The notes: generated from the sequence alone by a model not told the origin. A DNA stretch of 64,000 nt from Nostoc sp. MS1 (GCF_019976755.1 NZ_AP023441.1:2167501-2231500), one strand, 5' to 3'; numbered from the stretch's first letter, positions 37,428 to 46,406 are shown. Made by a program: numbers and translations.

Positions 37428-38063
37428 TTAACTATTTTGTACAACCTCTAATAGTTCCCTTGGATGGTTAATTAAAAAATTAGGATTCTGCTTGGCTAAT
37501 ACTTCAGGAGAATTAAATCCCCAAGTTACGGCAATTACTTGGATATTCGCTTTTTTAGCAGCTTCGATATCTCTAGTTTCATCCCCAACATAAATAACAG
37601 CTTCAGGTTTGAAGTGTTTTTGTTTCAGCACACTATTAATGATGTTGGTTTTGCCAAAAATCGTCACGCCTGAATATATAAATTCAAATAAATTTTCTAA
37701 ATCATTTATTTCCAAAAAAGCTGTAACATTATCTCTAGAGTTAGATGTAATAATTCCTAATTTATAATTACTTTGTTGTAAATCTAATAAAGCTTCTTTA
37801 ATGCCGGGAATAGGTTTTAGCTCATGAATTTTATTCTTTAGTTCAGATTTAACCTTTTTGACTAAAAAAGGTATTTTAATCAGTGAAACCCCAGAATACT
37901 TAATAATTTCTCTTGATGAAAAGTTCCTGAGTAGAGTTAATTGTTCTGGCGTGATTTGTGCATAACCAAACTCATCTGCCAAGCGATTAGCAATACCGAC
38001 GAGAGCATCTACAGTATCCGCAATCGTGCCGTCAAAATCAAAAATGATTACTTTTTGGGTCAT
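37428..38063 (-). CDS. HAD-superfamily phosphatase, phosphoglycolate phosphatase-like
   Basis: 211 aa. Nucleophile motif 'IIFDFDGTIADTV' at the N-terminus, 'GIITSNSRDN' (motif II Ser/Thr), Lys in 'FGKTNIINSVL', and 'VIYVGDETRDIEAAKKA' (motif IV acids). A helical cap follows motif I. Substrate not deducible; phosphoglycolate phosphatase is the usual label. It overlaps the 3' end of queG by 26 bases, so the two are probably co-transcribed. Confidence 0.9.
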   Translation of the reverse strand: MTQKVIIFDFDGTIADTVDALVGIANRLADEFGYAQITPEQLTLLRNFSSREIIKYSGVSLIKIPFLVKKVKSELKNKIHELKPIPGIKEALLDLQQSNYKLGIITSNSRDNVTAFLEINDLENLFEFIYSGVTIFGKTNIINSVLKQKHFKPEAVIYVGDETRDIEAAKKANIQVIAVTWGFNSPEVLAKQNPNFLINHPRELLEVVQNS

Positions 38064-39012
38064 TATTTCGCTTAGATGCGTCTAGATTAGCACGGGCATT
38101 CCGTCTTAACATTTCTGGCTTAATTCGCCTTAATGCTGATGCCGGAAATCGTTTATCCCATTCCTCGTCTGAGATTTGCGCTAATTCTATCAGCTTAGGC
38201 GCAATATTTTCGGGATATGGTTGAAAATCTACCACATCTGTGGTTTTAGCAAAACGCTGATTCCAAGGACAAACATCTTGGCAAATATCACAACCAGCTA
38301 CCCAACCCTGCATCCGGGAGGCGATCGCCTGTGGTAATTCCTCTGCTCGATTCTCTATGGTATGATAAGCGATACAGCGATTGGCATCGACTACAAACGG
38401 TTGAGTAATCGCACCTGTAGGACAAGCATCTAAACAGCGAGTACAGCTACCACAGTGTTCTGTATGTGGGCGATCGCTCTCCAGTTCAATATTTGTTACT
38501 ACTTCGCCTAAGAACACCCAAGAGCCATACTCCCTAGTAATTACATTACCATTTTTCGCTATCCAGCCAATCCCCGCTCGTTGCGCCCAGACTTTATCTT
38601 GTACGGGGCCTGTATCTGCATAGTAACGCGCTTGAATACCTGCATCTAATGATTGTAACCAACTAGTAAGAGTTTTGAGTTTCTTGTGCATCACCTTGTG
38701 ATAGTCCCTACCCCAGCCATAACGGGAGATTTTGGCGTATTCTTCACCGTCGGGACGTTGTTGAGGAGTGTAGTAGTTGAGCGCCACACATATAAGCGAT
38801 CGCGCTTCTGGCATGATTAAGCTGATATCATATCTTTTTGGGTTATTCATCCACTCCATATCAGCGTGATAACCCAGTTTTATCCATGCTTGCAGTTGTT
38901 CTGCTTCTGTGTTCTTACCTGCACTGACAGCAGCAATGCCTACTTTGTGAAAGCCAATCTCTATAGCTTTTTCTTTTATTACACTGCTATTAACTACGGT
39001 ACAGTAGTTCAT
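38038..39012 (-). CDS. queG: Epoxyqueuosine reductase
   Basis: About 324 aa from the ATG at 39012 (MNYCTVV); an upstream ATG at 39043 is possible. Cobalamin-dependent last step of queuosine synthesis in tRNA. N-terminal cobalamin-binding region 'GYHADMEWMNNPKRYD', 'SRYGWGRDYHKVMHKKL', 'YADTGPVQDKVWAQRAGIGW'. Two 4Fe-4S clusters: 'CGSCTRCLDACPTGAI' and 'CDICQDVCPWN'. A C-terminal HEAT-like tail (RRIKPEMLRRNARA) replaces the longer one of some homologs. Overlaps the HAD gene downstream. Confidence 0.94.
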   Translation of the reverse strand: MNYCTVVNSSVIKEKAIEIGFHKVGIAAVSAGKNTEAEQLQAWIKLGYHADMEWMNNPKRYDISLIMPEARSLICVALNYYTPQQRPDGEEYAKISRYGWGRDYHKVMHKKLKTLTSWLQSLDAGIQARYYADTGPVQDKVWAQRAGIGWIAKNGNVITREYGSWVFLGEVVTNIELESDRPHTEHCGSCTRCLDACPTGAITQPFVVDANRCIAYHTIENRAEELPQAIASRMQGWVAGCDICQDVCPWNQRFAKTTDVVDFQPYPENIAPKLIELAQISDEEWDKRFPASALRRIKPEMLRRNARANLDASKRNNDPKSNHF

Positions 39013-39227
39013 TTGTATAACCAATTGCCAAAATAGCGGCATTCTGATTATACATAAGTTAGTCAAGCCTTAAGTTCAATATTTCCTACTCAATCCATTT
39101 GTAAACTTTATTTGCGCTTTGTAAATTTATGATGCAATATGGTATGCGAGAGGACAAGCAACCCAGAGAGATGCAAGCCTCCCACTGATTCGCAGTAAAC
39201 CTACAACCCATCGACTGTGGTGCAATC

Positions 39228-39746
39228 ATGACATTCACTTCTGATTCCACTTCAACCCGTTTTTCTCAGACTTTCAATAACATCCAAACTGGTGATGCTG
39301 TTGCTTCTACCATTGCAGTTTTTCAAAGCCTCAGTGTAGATGACAAGTTGGCAGTATTGTGGTATGCCTACACTGAAATGGGACGATCTATTACTCCAGC
39401 CGCTACTGGTGCTGCTCGTTTACAATTAGCTGAAGGTTTATTAATTCAAATTAAGCAGATGTCTCATGCAGAACAACTACAAGTAATGCGTGACTTAGCT
39501 GCTAAGACAAATACTCAATTTTCTCGCTCATACGGCATTCTCAGCACTAATACAAAATTAGCTTTCTGGTACGAACTATCAGAATTAATGGTTAAGGGTT
39601 TTGTTGTACCTATGCCCGCAAACTATACAATATCCCGTGATGGCGCTCAAGTATTAGAAACAATTAAGGCATTAGATTTTGGTCAACAAATCACAGTTTT
39701 CCGCAGAATAGCGGCTGATATGGGTGTTGATCCCCTAGCTGATTAA
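39228..39746 (+). CDS. Helical carotenoid protein next to CTDH (OCP N-terminal domain homolog)
   Basis: 172 aa. Close to the OCP N-terminal domain: 'LWYAYTEMGRSITPA' (Tyr44), 'LAFWYELSELM' (Trp110), 'ITVFRRIAADMGVDPL' (Arg155). In Anabaena PCC 7120 the HCP encoded beside the CTDH gene is the paralog reported to quench phycobilisomes (HCP4). The same arrangement here makes that identity likely but unproven. A CTDH gene follows at 40244, with a MITE-like element in between. The ~100-base leader has a purine-rich GCGAGAGGACAAGCAACC segment of unknown use. Confidence 0.94.
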   Translation: MTFTSDSTSTRFSQTFNNIQTGDAVASTIAVFQSLSVDDKLAVLWYAYTEMGRSITPAATGAARLQLAEGLLIQIKQMSHAEQLQVMRDLAAKTNTQFSRSYGILSTNTKLAFWYELSELMVKGFVVPMPANYTISRDGAQVLETIKALDFGQQITVFRRIAADMGVDPLAD

Positions 39747-39776
39747 TATTATCTCAGTTTAAAGCATGAGACTGGC

Positions 39777-39917
39777 GTGTGGTTTCAATACGGTTCGGAT
39801 AAGCATTTTGAACTAATAATTGGTTTAGGGAAAAGGTTAAAGGGTAAGGGTTAAAGGTTTTTTCTTCCCTTTTCCCTTCGCCTTTCCCCTTTAACCGAAC
39901 CGTATTGTGTGTGGTTT
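39777..39917. mobile_element. MITE-like element of about 123 bp with 9-bp direct repeats
   Basis: Perfect 13-bp terminal inverted repeats CAATACGGTTCGG (39786-39798) and CCGAACCGTATTG (39895-39907). The element is flanked by a 9-bp direct repeat GTGTGGTTT (39777-39785 and 39909-39917). The inside holds purine (GGGTTAAAGG) and pyrimidine (CCCTTTTCCCTT) halves that can also pair. No coding capacity. Confidence 0.8.
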
Positions 39918-40243
39918 GGTAATAGGTAATTGTTTAATACCATTACCTATTACCCATTACCAATTAAACCAACCATATTGTCAGCATTTAGCCAGACTTG
40001 ATATAGCTTTAAATTTCCAACCTCAATGTCATACCAGTTTTAGTTCTCAGACTATAGTCTGGGAACTAAATCTTACTTGAGTAAGAGTTCTGTTATAGGT
40101 AATACAACCCTGTGGCAACTTTTTTTCTGTCTATTTTTAGCTTTTAATTGAGGTTCGTAGTTAGTGCTTTGGTGTTGCGAGAAGTGAGGACTAAAGTCCT
40201 GACTACAAGCTTAAAATTTATGCCTTAGTTACAGGTTATTTTT
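39918..40243. other. Spacer upstream of CTDH with hairpin
   Basis: ATTACC heptamer-like repeats (39925-39965). A strong stem TTTAGTTC..AGACTA/TAGTCT..GGAACTAAA lies at about 40040-40070. The word AGGACTAAAGTCCTGACTACAAGC (40188-40210) belongs to a dispersed repeat family also seen near 20200. The CTDH promoter should lie here. No ORF. Confidence 0.55.
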
Positions 40244-40663
40244 ATGAAAGCTGCTGAATCTTTAGCCAATATCCAAACAGAAGTTATTGCAGGAATTACA
40301 GAAACAACAATTCTGCAATATTTCGCCACCCTCAACGCTGGAGAATTTACAGCAACGGCTGCATTGTTTGCTGATGATGGCGTGATGTATCCACCTTTTG
40401 AATCTGCTATGGTAGGGACAGATGCGATCGCTACCTACTTACAACAAGAAGCACAAGGTATTAAGGCTGATCCTCGTGAGGGGTTGGAGGAGGCGCTGGA
40501 AAATGGAGAGGTTCAAGTACAAGTTTCTGGCAAAGCACAAACTTCTTGGTGTGGTGTCAATGTTTTGTGGCAATTCATTCTTAACCAACAAAAGCAGATT
40601 ACTTACACTAAAATCAAGCTCTTAGCTTCTCCACAAGAGTTAATGGCTTTGCGTCGTGAGTAG
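40244..40663 (+). CDS. OCP C-terminal domain homolog (CTDH), carotenoid carrier
   Basis: 139 aa NTF2-like fold. It aligns with the OCP C-terminal domain: 'TILQYFATLNAGEF' holds the Tyr equivalent to OCP Tyr201, 'GVNVLWQFILN' the Trp equivalent to Trp288, and the end 'IKLLASPQELM' matches OCP. Cys103 is present in 'SWCGVNV'; in Anabaena CTDH this Cys controls redox-linked dimerisation and carotenoid binding. CTDHs deliver keto-carotenoid to apo-HCPs in vitro. Its position after the HCP gene supports a carrier/acceptor pair. Confidence 0.94.
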   Translation: MKAAESLANIQTEVIAGITETTILQYFATLNAGEFTATAALFADDGVMYPPFESAMVGTDAIATYLQQEAQGIKADPREGLEEALENGEVQVQVSGKAQTSWCGVNVLWQFILNQQKQITYTKIKLLASPQELMALRRE

Positions 40664-40810
40664 TAAATAATTCAAAGCTTCAATTTCTAACTATTGTGGG
40701 GTAGGCATTATGAGCGCCCTACAAATATAAAGGACGGGCAAGATGCCCATCCTACAAAACTCTTAAAATCTGCCAAAATTCTAAGAACTAGCTTTACACT
40801 CAACACTCTA
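40664..40810. repeat. Dispersed intergenic repeat fragments
   Basis: GGGTAGGCATTATGAGCGCCC and GGACGGGCAAGATGCCCATCC words, palindromic repeats common in Nostoc intergenic space. Related TAGGCTGGGCATCATGAGCAG appears near 44157. Confidence 0.5.
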
Positions 40811-41245
40811 TTAAGTAATGCTTGCTGTTTGTAAGGAACGCAGCAACATTCTTCTTCCCAACTCAATATCGGATGGCGCACATTGCCAGTTAGGGTGTGC
40901 TGTCATTAACAAGCTGTCTAAACTCTCTTGATCAAACAAATGCCAAACAGGAGCATTGTTAATTGTGCTTTCTATGGCATAGCAGTTAATACCAACACAG
41001 TGAAGCTTGCAACTGCTAGCAATTCTCTCCAAAGTCATTGTTTCCCCAGGTTGCATAAGGCGAAACTGGCGAATAGCTTGCTTAAGTTCACTCATGCTAG
41101 AAACCATTAACCCTGGTAGAGCCAAGGTAAGATTTGAATCTCCGTTCACCTTAATCCAGTAGTGGCGACTGGGGTCTATTCCTTCTAACCAAGGTGATTC
41201 ATCATCAAGGCGATAGCATGGTGATAAACAAAAGAAAGCTTCCAT
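40811..41245 (-). CDS. Hypothetical protein
   Basis: 144 aa, soluble, mixed alpha/beta: 'RHYWIKVNGDSNLTLALPGL', 'MQPGETMTLERIASSCKLHC', 'WHLFDQESLDSLLMTAHPNW'. No transmembrane segment or known domain. Convergent with CTDH across a 147-base repeat-rich spacer. Looks like a cyanobacterium-restricted conserved protein. Confidence 0.65.
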   Translation of the reverse strand: MEAFFCLSPCYRLDDESPWLEGIDPSRHYWIKVNGDSNLTLALPGLMVSSMSELKQAIRQFRLMQPGETMTLERIASSCKLHCVGINCYAIESTINNAPVWHLFDQESLDSLLMTAHPNWQCAPSDIELGRRMLLRSLQTASIT

Positions 41246-41567
41246 TGGTATCGGTAGAATTACAACTTTGGTTTCGACTTTCAGAAGATTTTTCGCCGCT
41301 CTATTGAAAATTTTACGTGGAGTTGCTTATATTTTTAGTATCTAATAACTTTTACCTATAAATCAAATAATGTTTGCAAAAGTTATTAATTTGCTTAATA
41401 CTTCGTAATAGTTCTGGCTATGGAAACTCCAGGTAAGTACGCTTTGTCTCAATCACTTGGCACATCAAGAATGAGAAATTAGAGAATATAGATATAGAGA
41501 TTTAGTATCTGTGTTAATTTATCGGGGCGATGGTCTACGACCGACCGTAGGTCATCGCTCTACTGTT
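41246..41567. other. Intergenic region
   Basis: No gene. One hairpin GCGATG..GACC/GGTC..CATCGC at about 41527-41557 (GCGATGGTCTACGACC with GTAGGTCATCGC). Confidence 0.5.
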
Positions 41568-41850
41568 AGAGACTATTTATAAAGTAAATCTTTAGGAGAC
41601 AAGACGACGCAGCATAATCCTAGTCATAACAGCATATATGGCTGCTTCGCTCATTTCTGGGAGACGCTCATAATCTTTGCTGAGACGATGATACTGGTTA
41701 AACCAGCCAAATGTTCTTTCTACTACCCAACGTTTGGGAAGAATTTGAAATTTTGGCTCGGTACGTCGTATAACTTCAACGTGAGCTTGAATCATCAGCC
41801 AAACCGAAAGAGCAAATTTATCACCGTCATAACCGGAATCAACCCATAAG
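41568..41850 (-). pseudogene. IS5-family transposase remnant (C-terminal part)
   Basis: In-frame minus-strand coding from 41850 down to the TAA-type stop at 41592: 'LLWVDSGYDGDKFALSVW', then 'LPKRWVVERTFGWFNQYHRL' with the catalytic Glu region and 'SEAAIYAVMTRIMLRRL'. This is the typical end of IS5/IS1031-type enzymes; the N-terminal two-thirds is missing. The IS end AGAGACTATTTATAAAGTAAATCT is at 41568-41591. The remnant is cut at 41849, where the same sequence begins a MITE-like element. Confidence 0.85.
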
Positions 41851-41990
41851 AGACTATTTATAAAGTAAATCTTAAGTAGGGTGTGTTAAGGCGTTAGGCG
41901 CTTCTGTGATTTATTTCGTGAAACATCATTTCCAAATGTGCGCCTAACACACCCTACAGTAATTTTATTTTTACTTTATAAATAACCTCT
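41849..41990. mobile_element. MITE-like element of about 142 bp sharing ends with the IS5 remnant
   Basis: Left end AGAGACTATTTATAAAGTAAAT (41849-), right end the complement of AGAGGTTATTTATAAAGTAAAAAT (to 41990). An inner inverted repeat is formed by AGGGTGTGTTAAGGCGTTAGGCGC (41878-41901) and GCGCCTAACACACCCT (41940-41955). The left end is the same as the IS5 end at 41568, so the small element was probably mobilised by that transposase. Confidence 0.8.
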
Positions 41991-42357
41991 AAGCGATCGC
42001 TTCATATTAAATTTTATACAATATCTCTTTTTACCTAATTAATCTGCCTATAGATGCTGTTAATCAACTATTATCATCTAATTACGATAGGATAAACACA
42101 CCTATTGCTTGATTGCATGAAATCAAGTTACATAGGTTGTAGCATTTACTAGCACTATAGGAAATATTTGTAGTTTATATAACTAAAAGTCTATATTACA
42201 AGAGTTAAGACTAAATATACTAAATTAAAATAGGCTGAACTTAGAAAATAAATATTGAAAATAAAGGTAAGCAGAATTTTTGTATCTCGCTTAATTTCTT
42301 TAAATCTGAACCAGAATATTCTCAGTACAAATTATAAACTACAAGTTACTAATTATT
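41991..42357. other. AT-rich spacer upstream of the lipid kinase
   Basis: HIP1-like AAGCGATCGCTT at 41991-42002, then strongly AT-rich sequence with no ORF. Promoter of the following gene expected. Confidence 0.4.
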
Positions 42358-43236
42358 ATGACTCTCCGCGCACTACTCTTAGTAAATCGTCATGCCCGCC
42401 AAGGGCAGGAACGTCTAGTAGAAGCAATTAATCAATTAAAAGCCCTCGATTTTCAATTAATTGAAGAATCAACAGAACATCCTAAACATCTTAATCAAAT
42501 TATACATAAGTATAAAGATCAAGTTGATTTAGTAATAGTTGGGGGAGGCGACGGTACTTTGAATGCCGTCGTTGATGCTTTAGTAGAGACTCAATTACCC
42601 TTGGGAATTTTACCATTAGGAACTGCTAACGACTTAGCCAGAACTTTAGGAATTTCTAACTCATTATCTGAAGCTTGTAGAACAATTTCTCAAGGAGAAT
42701 TAAGACGTATTGATTTAGGTTGGGTAAATGGTAAACACTTTTTCAACGTTGCCAGTATGGGATTAAGTGTAAAAATTACCCGTCAACTTACCAAAGAAGT
42801 TAAACGTCGCTGGGGTGTATTAGCTTATGCTGTCACAGCCGTGCAAGTTATTTGGAAATCTCGTCGTCCCTTTAGTGCAGAAATACGTACCAAAGATAGA
42901 GTCTTCCGTGTCAAAACCGTACAAATTGCCGTCGGTAACGGTCGCTATTATGGTGGTGGTATGGCCATAGTTCCCGATGCTAGTATTGATGACCAAAGAT
43001 TAGACCTTTATAGTTTAGAAATTAATCATTGGTGGGAAATTATTACCTTATTACCTGCAATGCGAAATGGGCGACATATTCATCGACAAAATGTCCGCGC
43101 TCTGCACGGAAAAGAGTTTGAAATTTACACACAAAAACCACGCGCCATCAATACCGACGGTGAAATTACAACCTACACCCCTGCAAAGTTCAGCGTTATT
43201 CCTAAAGCTATAGCTGTATTAGTTCCACCTGTGTAG
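42358..43236 (+). CDS. YegS/diacylglycerol kinase-family lipid kinase
   Basis: 292 aa. DAGK catalytic domain: 'LLVNRHARQGQE', ATP-binding 'VIVGGGDGTLNAVVDAL', 'LPLGTANDLARTLGI', 'FFNVASMGLSVKITRQ', C-terminal 'INTDGEITTYTPAKFSVIP'. Phosphorylates a lipid alcohol (phosphatidylglycerol, diacylglycerol or other) at the membrane; the substrate cannot be read from the sequence. Usual length for YegS-like proteins. Single gene, followed by repeats. Confidence 0.92.
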   Translation: MTLRALLLVNRHARQGQERLVEAINQLKALDFQLIEESTEHPKHLNQIIHKYKDQVDLVIVGGGDGTLNAVVDALVETQLPLGILPLGTANDLARTLGISNSLSEACRTISQGELRRIDLGWVNGKHFFNVASMGLSVKITRQLTKEVKRRWGVLAYAVTAVQVIWKSRRPFSAEIRTKDRVFRVKTVQIAVGNGRYYGGGMAIVPDASIDDQRLDLYSLEINHWWEIITLLPAMRNGRHIHRQNVRALHGKEFEIYTQKPRAINTDGEITTYTPAKFSVIPKAIAVLVPPV

Positions 43237-43254
43237 GGAATGGGGTAGATGTAG

Positions 43255-43381
43255 CTTGCTTCTCTAACGAGACGCTACGCGAACCCGAAGGGTGGGAGAC
43301 AAGGAAGCAGGGGAGCAGAGAAGAAAAACTAATGACTGTTGACTAATGACTATGGACTAATGACTAATGACCAATGACTTG
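43255..43381. repeat. Composite repeat block
   Basis: GACGCTACGCGAACCCGAAGGG (43281-43302 region) is a dispersed Nostoc repeat also found inside the IS982-like pseudogene near 46940. It is followed by purine repeats and TAATGACTATGGAC heptamers to about 43381. Confidence 0.75.
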
Positions 43382-43449
43382 ATATTGTAAGAAATAGTAG
43401 TGGGTGCATTTGTATTTCATATTTATGTAGTTAACTCAAGTGGGATACT

Positions 43450-44082
43450 GTGGGAGTTCACATCAACTCACGCCAAATACGTTTAAGTTTTTCCCAAGAA
43501 ATTAAGTCACTGCTGCAACGGTTAGCCGAACAGCACCTAACACTTGGCGATATTTTGGCGGAAACTTCAGAACGAGGTTTTAGTTTAGTTATTGCATTAT
43601 TAGTTTTGCCTTTCTTGTTTCCCATGCCCCCAGGAGCAGCCGGGCCTTTTGGTGCTGCTTGTTTGATATTATCGGTACAAATGGTTTTGGGTAGACGATC
43701 GCCTTGGCTACCTAAAAAAATCGCTCACTATAAATTTCCCCGTCCTTTTGCCCAATTTCTTCTACAAAATTTGCGGCGTGTCACTAAAGTGGTAGAGAAA
43801 ATTGCTCGTCCCCGCTTAGGGAAAATCGCTCATCATCCTTTAACTTGGCGCATCAATGGTTTCTGTATCTCTTGGTTGACAATACTACTCATGTCACCCA
43901 TTCCTTTAACTAACCCCATTCCCACTGTAGGCATTTTATTACTAGCGATCGCCACAATTGAATCTGATGGGTTATTAATTTGTATTAGCTATATCGTTAC
44001 CACTTTAATTACAGCCATATTTGGATTTATTGGTTATGGCTTATGGTTGGCTCCTAGCATTTTGCCATCTATATTTAAGTAG
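43450..44082 (+). CDS. ExoD-family membrane protein
   Basis: 210 aa from a GTG start at 43450. ExoD signature 'LGDILAETSERGFSLVIALL', 'LFPMPPGAAGPFGAACLILS', 'QMVLGRRSPWLPKKIAH', then three more hydrophobic helices. ExoD was linked to exopolysaccharide production and alkali tolerance in rhizobia; biochemical role unknown. A leader containing no strong Shine-Dalgarno leaves the start uncertain by a few codons. Confidence 0.88.
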   Translation: MGVHINSRQIRLSFSQEIKSLLQRLAEQHLTLGDILAETSERGFSLVIALLVLPFLFPMPPGAAGPFGAACLILSVQMVLGRRSPWLPKKIAHYKFPRPFAQFLLQNLRRVTKVVEKIARPRLGKIAHHPLTWRINGFCISWLTILLMSPIPLTNPIPTVGILLLAIATIESDGLLICISYIVTTLITAIFGFIGYGLWLAPSILPSIFK

Positions 44083-44430
44083 ATATGGAGTATTTAGATA
44101 ATTAAAATAAGCTTAAAACCATTTAGTTTGCATAGTTGAATTAAATCAAACTCTTGTAGGCTGGGCATCATGAGCAGCCTAATTATGCAAATTACAAGTG
44201 TAATAACTCACTCTATAAAACATAAATTAAAGATTTATATAATTTTCACATTAATTTATTAGAAAAACTTTGCTAATTTAGAATTTATTAATTATTCACA
44301 TTCTTAGACTGTGAAATTTGAGAAATTTACATTTCATCTGTCGTTACTAGCTTGTTGCGGGGAACAATATGTAAGGAGATTAAACAAATATGAGTTAAAT
44401 CTACCTTAAAGGGAGCTAGGAATTAACTTG
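44083..44430. other. AT-rich spacer upstream of the MHYT kinase
   Basis: No ORF. Repeat word TAGGCTGGGCATCATGAGCAG near 44157. GGGAGCTAGGAA at 44411 is a plausible ribosome binding site for the next gene. Confidence 0.5.
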
Positions 44431-46155
44431 ATGCTTCACGGTAATTATGATATTCGCCTTAGCTTATTTTCTATAGCTATTGCTATCCTCACCGCATACA
44501 CTACACTTGATTTAGCCGGACGAGTAGCAGAAGCTAAATCACAAGAACGTTCTCGGTGGGTTGCTGGTGGGGCAATTACGATGGGAACAGGAATTTGGGC
44601 TATGCACTTTATTGCCATGTTAGCGTTTAGTCTGCCAGTTCCTATTTATTATGATTGGTTAATTGTCGTTGTATCAGTAATACCTGCAATTCTTGCCTCT
44701 GGGTTAGCCCTTTGTTTGATTAGCTTACCAGAAATTAAACTTTTTCAACTGTTAAGCGGTAGCGTACTCATGGGTGCAGGCATTAGTGCTATGCACTACA
44801 TAGGTATGGCGGCTGTTCGCTTATCAGCAAAGGTATCCTATGATTTGAACATAGTTGTATTATCCATTGCGATCGCCATTCTCATCTCTTTAATTGCACT
44901 CTGGGTTGGGTTTAAGCTTCGAGCTGATACCACTTTCAAAGGCAAATTACTCAAGCTGGGGAGTGCAATTATACTAGGTGCTGCCATACCTTCCATGCAC
45001 TACACAGGTATGATAGCTACTCATTTCTCCAATCCTCAAATCGTCAACACTACCACGGTTGATACAACCAGACCTCTTTGGATGGCTGGAATTGTCGGTT
45101 TAGTTACTGTATTTTTATTAGGTTGGACTTTGCTCATCTCATTTTTTAATAAAAAGTTGAGTGTTCAAATAGTTAAAACAGTAGTCCTTAAAGAAAATCA
45201 AGAACTTCTACAGCAAGCATTACAAAAACAAGCAGACCTGGCAAATTTAGCACAAACTCGCTCTGAAGAATTAGAAGCTGCTATGCTAGCACTTCAAACA
45301 ACTCAATTACAATTTATTCAAGCCGAAAAAATGTCTTCATTAGGACAAATGGTTGCTGGAGTAGCCCACGAAATTAATAATCCTGTTAACTTTATTTACG
45401 GGAATTTATTCCATGTAGAAGCTTATATGCAGGAGCTTTTAGAGTTGGTTAATGCCTATCAACAACACTATCCCGATCCTGTACCAGAAATTCTACTTCT
45501 CACAAAATCTATTGATTTACAATTTTTGCAAGAAGATTTACTAAAAACTTTAGAATCAATCCAAGCAGGAGCTACAAGAATAAAACATATTGTTGAATCT
45601 TTACGTAATTTTTCTCGTCTAGACGAAGCAGAATTAAAGACTGTAGATATCCATGAAGGGCTAAATTCTACACTACTAATACTCAAAAATCGCCTGACAA
45701 ATATAGAGGGTAATAGACCAGAAGTTACAGTAATTAAGAAATATGCCCAACTCCCACTAGTAAATTGTTATCCTGGACAATTAAATCAAGCCTTCTTTAA
45801 TATTCTGGCAAATGCTATTGATGCTTTAGATGAAAAGTATAATAATAACACAAAATTAAATGCTATTTTTAAGCCCATCATTAGAATTACAACTAATATT
45901 CATCAAGAGAAATGGGTAAGTATTCAAATTTTTGATAATGGGTTTGGAATTAATGAAGAAGTTCAGCGTAAAATTTATGACCCTTTTTTTACAACTAAGC
46001 CAGTAGGCAAAGGTGTAGGCTTAGGTTTATCAATCAGCTACCAGATTATTATAGAAAAACATGGAGGTAAACTCAGTTGTTTATCGGCTTATGGTCAAGG
46101 GACTACTTTTAAAATTGAAATCCCCATAGATAATGCAATTGCTGCTAGTCAATAG
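44431..46155 (+). CDS. MHYT-domain sensor histidine kinase
   Basis: 574 aa from the ATG at 44431. Seven hydrophobic helices (residues about 8-250) carry MHYT-type motifs 'WAMHFIAMLAFS', 'SAMHYIGMAAV' and 'PSMHYTGMIA', thought to bind copper and sense O2, CO or NO. A coiled coil leads to HisKA with His313 ('GVAHEINNPVNFIYG') and a HATPase domain ('NQAFFNILANAIDALD', 'DNGFGI', 'GKGVGLGLSIS'). The sub-type is the NtrB-like 'HEINNP' group common in cyanobacteria. No response regulator adjacent. The downstream region is occupied by IS elements. Confidence 0.93.
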   Translation: MLHGNYDIRLSLFSIAIAILTAYTTLDLAGRVAEAKSQERSRWVAGGAITMGTGIWAMHFIAMLAFSLPVPIYYDWLIVVVSVIPAILASGLALCLISLPEIKLFQLLSGSVLMGAGISAMHYIGMAAVRLSAKVSYDLNIVVLSIAIAILISLIALWVGFKLRADTTFKGKLLKLGSAIILGAAIPSMHYTGMIATHFSNPQIVNTTTVDTTRPLWMAGIVGLVTVFLLGWTLLISFFNKKLSVQIVKTVVLKENQELLQQALQKQADLANLAQTRSEELEAAMLALQTTQLQFIQAEKMSSLGQMVAGVAHEINNPVNFIYGNLFHVEAYMQELLELVNAYQQHYPDPVPEILLLTKSIDLQFLQEDLLKTLESIQAGATRIKHIVESLRNFSRLDEAELKTVDIHEGLNSTLLILKNRLTNIEGNRPEVTVIKKYAQLPLVNCYPGQLNQAFFNILANAIDALDEKYNNNTKLNAIFKPIIRITTNIHQEKWVSIQIFDNGFGINEEVQRKIYDPFFTTKPVGKGVGLGLSISYQIIIEKHGGKLSCLSAYGQGTTFKIEIPIDNAIAASQ

Positions 46156-46406
46156 GTTGAAAGTAAAAGCATGTTGAAATTCACTATTTAAAAGATTAGA
46201 ATTTTCTATGCTTGTAAAAATATAATTTTGTAATTTAATTATAAAATACAAATGTTGCACTAATAACCAAAGTTGCGGGTAATAGAAGATAAAAGAGGAT
46301 ATGGAAAGTGTAGGCACAGTAAATGAGGGATTGTCCGAACTACAATCACCATGAAAATGCAATCTGAAATATTCAGTGTAGTTGAAGATGAAGTAACATT
46401 TACAAC
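46156..46406. other. Spacer between MHYT kinase and IS cluster
   Basis: AT-rich. Only very short open frames (for example 46350-46409, about 19 codons). The outer end of the IS982-like element should be near 46390 but was not resolved. Confidence 0.4.

Noticed and set aside
39126..39227. Riboswitch in the HCP leader
   Set aside because: Purine-rich segments but no recognised aptamer consensus or stable paired core.
41592..41795. Intact 67-aa gene
   Set aside because: It is the C-terminal end of an IS5 transposase whose frame continues to 41850 and is then cut.
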